A DNA stretch of 23,960 bases from Bacteroidia bacterium (GTDB lineage: Bacteria; Bacteroidota; Bacteroidia; UKL13-3): NCBI GenBank assembly GCA_022402405.1, contig JAKRSG010000103.1, positions 1 to 23,960 on the forward strand, read 5' to 3'. A program made the translations under genes and the position numbers. The notes under the pieces were generated by a model. That model searched no databases and had not been told where the DNA came from. It was given only the letters and a program-made list of their open reading frames with translations. Positions within the stretch are counted from its first letter, which is position 1, and every line of letters starts with the position of its first letter. Of the stretch, positions 22,874 to 23,960 are shown in pieces.

Positions 22874-23432
22874 GATTCGTAAATGGTTTTAACTTTTGGG
22901 CTAGTTTTTTAATAATGTAATGTAGGCTTGATTTAACAGTTCCTACAGGTAATTCGGTGAGTTTGGAAATTTCTGTTAACGACATTTCTTCTTGAAATCT
23001 AAGTTCATAAATACGCTTATCTTTTTCGCTCATGTGTATTAAACAGTTACTAATTTCTTGGTTTAATAGTTCGTAATCTCTTTTCGAATGCATTTCGGTG
23101 ATACTCGAAGCTCTTTGATTTTGCAGGAGCTGTTGCCGATTCATTTGGTCTCTATATGTGTTTTTACATCTATTTAAAACCATGGTATAAATCCAAGTAG
23201 AGAAAGTGTAATTGGTATTAAACAGTTGAGGGTTTTCAATGATTTTAACAAACACTTCTTGAACAATATCTTCCGATTTAATTTGATCTTTTATATGTCC
23301 ATTAGCAAAAAAAACCAGTTTGTTAAAGTACCTATCATAGAGTTGTTCAAAGGCGAACTTATTACCATTATTAAGTTCGCCCATAAGCTGCTCATCGCTT
23401 GCAAAGTCTATATTTCTGTTGCCTTTACTCAC
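22866..23432 (-). CDS. ECF-type RNA polymerase sigma factor
   Basis: The protein has 188 residues, starting at a GTG (MSKGNRNID) inside the end of the preceding gene (8-base overlap, GTGAGTAA). Region 2 is FEQLYDRYFNKLVFFANGHI, then SEDIVQEVFVKIIEN (binding core RNA polymerase) and FSTWIYTMVLNRCKNTYRD, the -10 recognition helix. Region 4 is RIYELRFQEEMSLTEISKLT with LPVGTVKSSLHYIIKKLAQKL, a standard HTH for the -35 element. It lacks region 3 and is the right length for group 4 sigma factors. It probably drives an envelope or stress regulon together with the membrane protein encoded next. Confidence 0.92.
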   Translation of the reverse strand: MSKGNRNIDFASDEQLMGELNNGNKFAFEQLYDRYFNKLVFFANGHIKDQIKSEDIVQEVFVKIIENPQLFNTNYTFSTWIYTMVLNRCKNTYRDQMNRQQLLQNQRASSITEMHSKRDYELLNQEISNCLIHMSEKDKRIYELRFQEEMSLTEISKLTELPVGTVKSSLHYIIKKLAQKLKPFTNHE

Positions 23433-23949
23433 AAGATGAGTTTTGTTTAAAGTAGTTTTTTAAATCGTTTTCTTCTTTAAAACCTTTGCTAAGTTGCAGC
23501 AGTTTAAATTTTATTTTAGCAGCTTTATCTCGTTCTCCCGATATGAAATAATGCTCATATAACTTAATCATTGGGATGATGTAGTTTAGGTTTATTCTGC
23601 TTACAATATCTTTTGAAATATCTGTATAAAAATCTTTATCTAAATAATCAAGGGCGAAATTTTGTTCTATATTCTTCTTCAGTAAAGCCATATTATCAAT
23701 GGTTTTAGGACTATATTCATAAGCCAAGCCAACCAAATACAAATCAGATTCTATGGGTTTAGAATAGGCATCATCGCAGCTTATAACCAGGTAAACTGGT
23801 CGGTTTAACTTGTTTTGCGCCAATGTTTTAATTAACTCTTTTCTGAACCAATCATACTCTTCTTGTCTATTAATGGTATCAAATGCTTTAAACGGTTTAT
23901 GCTTAATTTCTAATTCATTCAATATTTTATTTCGGTACTCATCAATCAT
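23425..23949 (-). CDS. Hypothetical soluble protein, first gene of the sigma-factor operon
   Basis: This is a 174-residue protein of mixed helix and strand character with no signal peptide or membrane helix. RPVYLVISCDDAYSKPIESDLYLVG looks like a buried strand and loop, and the last 50 residues (LYEHYFISGERDKAAKIKFKLLQLSKGF) resemble one or two TPR-type helical hairpins. No family is recognised. The start (ATG 23947-23949) lies 11 bases inside the window's right edge. The stop overlaps the sigma factor's GTG by eight bases, which argues for co-expression, perhaps as a regulator or sensor of the sigma system. Confidence 0.6.
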   Translation of the reverse strand: MIDEYRNKILNELEIKHKPFKAFDTINRQEEYDWFRKELIKTLAQNKLNRPVYLVISCDDAYSKPIESDLYLVGLAYEYSPKTIDNMALLKKNIEQNFALDYLDKDFYTDISKDIVSRINLNYIIPMIKLYEHYFISGERDKAAKIKFKLLQLSKGFKEENDLKNYFKQNSSCE

Positions 23950-23960
23950 AAAAAGGTAGG

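Noticed and set aside
1..23960. A CRISPR array or insertion-sequence transposase
   Set aside because: No regularly spaced direct repeats and no transposase-like frame were seen on either strand.

Overview
The window is AT-rich and belongs to a Bacteroidota bacterium. Three things support this: a protein with a type IX secretion (T9SS) C-terminal sorting domain, lipoproteins and outer-membrane beta-barrels with short AT-rich leaders, and a near-consensus Bacteroidota promoter (TTTG, 19 bases, TAnTTTG). The genus cannot be named from the sequence.

Positions 1 to about 10,239 look like the right-hand part of an integrated mobile element. On the minus strand lie an excisionase-like helix-turn-helix protein, a small coiled-coil protein and the first 545 residues of a TOPRIM plus SF3-type primase-helicase that runs off the left edge. 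This set resembles phage satellites and small integrative elements. Next come five cargo genes of unrecognised or barely recognised family (3198-7236) and a large CHAT-domain cysteine protease (7468-9963) transcribed away from a five-helix membrane protein. The right end is marked by an unmatched 3' half of an initiator tRNA-fMet gene (10198-10239). That is the footprint left when an element inserts into the 3' end of a tRNA gene. The intact tRNA, and probably the integrase, should lie left of the window. The cargo is a plausible, undescribed anti-phage or conflict module, but its function is inferred.

Positions 10,245-10,640 hold the tRNA terminator, a small GIY-YIG protein and a decayed second copy of the tRNA-fMet tail plus terminator. 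This may be a scar of an older insertion at the same target.

Positions 10,796-18,326 are an envelope and secretion region: one outer-membrane barrel on the minus strand, then a plus-strand run of a PQQ-like propeller lipoprotein, a T9SS cargo protein, an exported alpha/beta hydrolase with an AHSQGG nucleophile motif, a paralogous propeller lipoprotein and an outer-membrane protein. The last four genes are separated by 2 to 22 bases and look like one operon.

Positions 18,327-23,960 are chromosomal. They hold miaE (minus), then xseA-xseB-glycosyltransferase (plus, overlapping or touching), a SET-domain protein (minus), and a minus-strand operon of a hypothetical protein, an ECF sigma factor and a putative membrane anti-sigma partner, joined by two 8-base overlaps.
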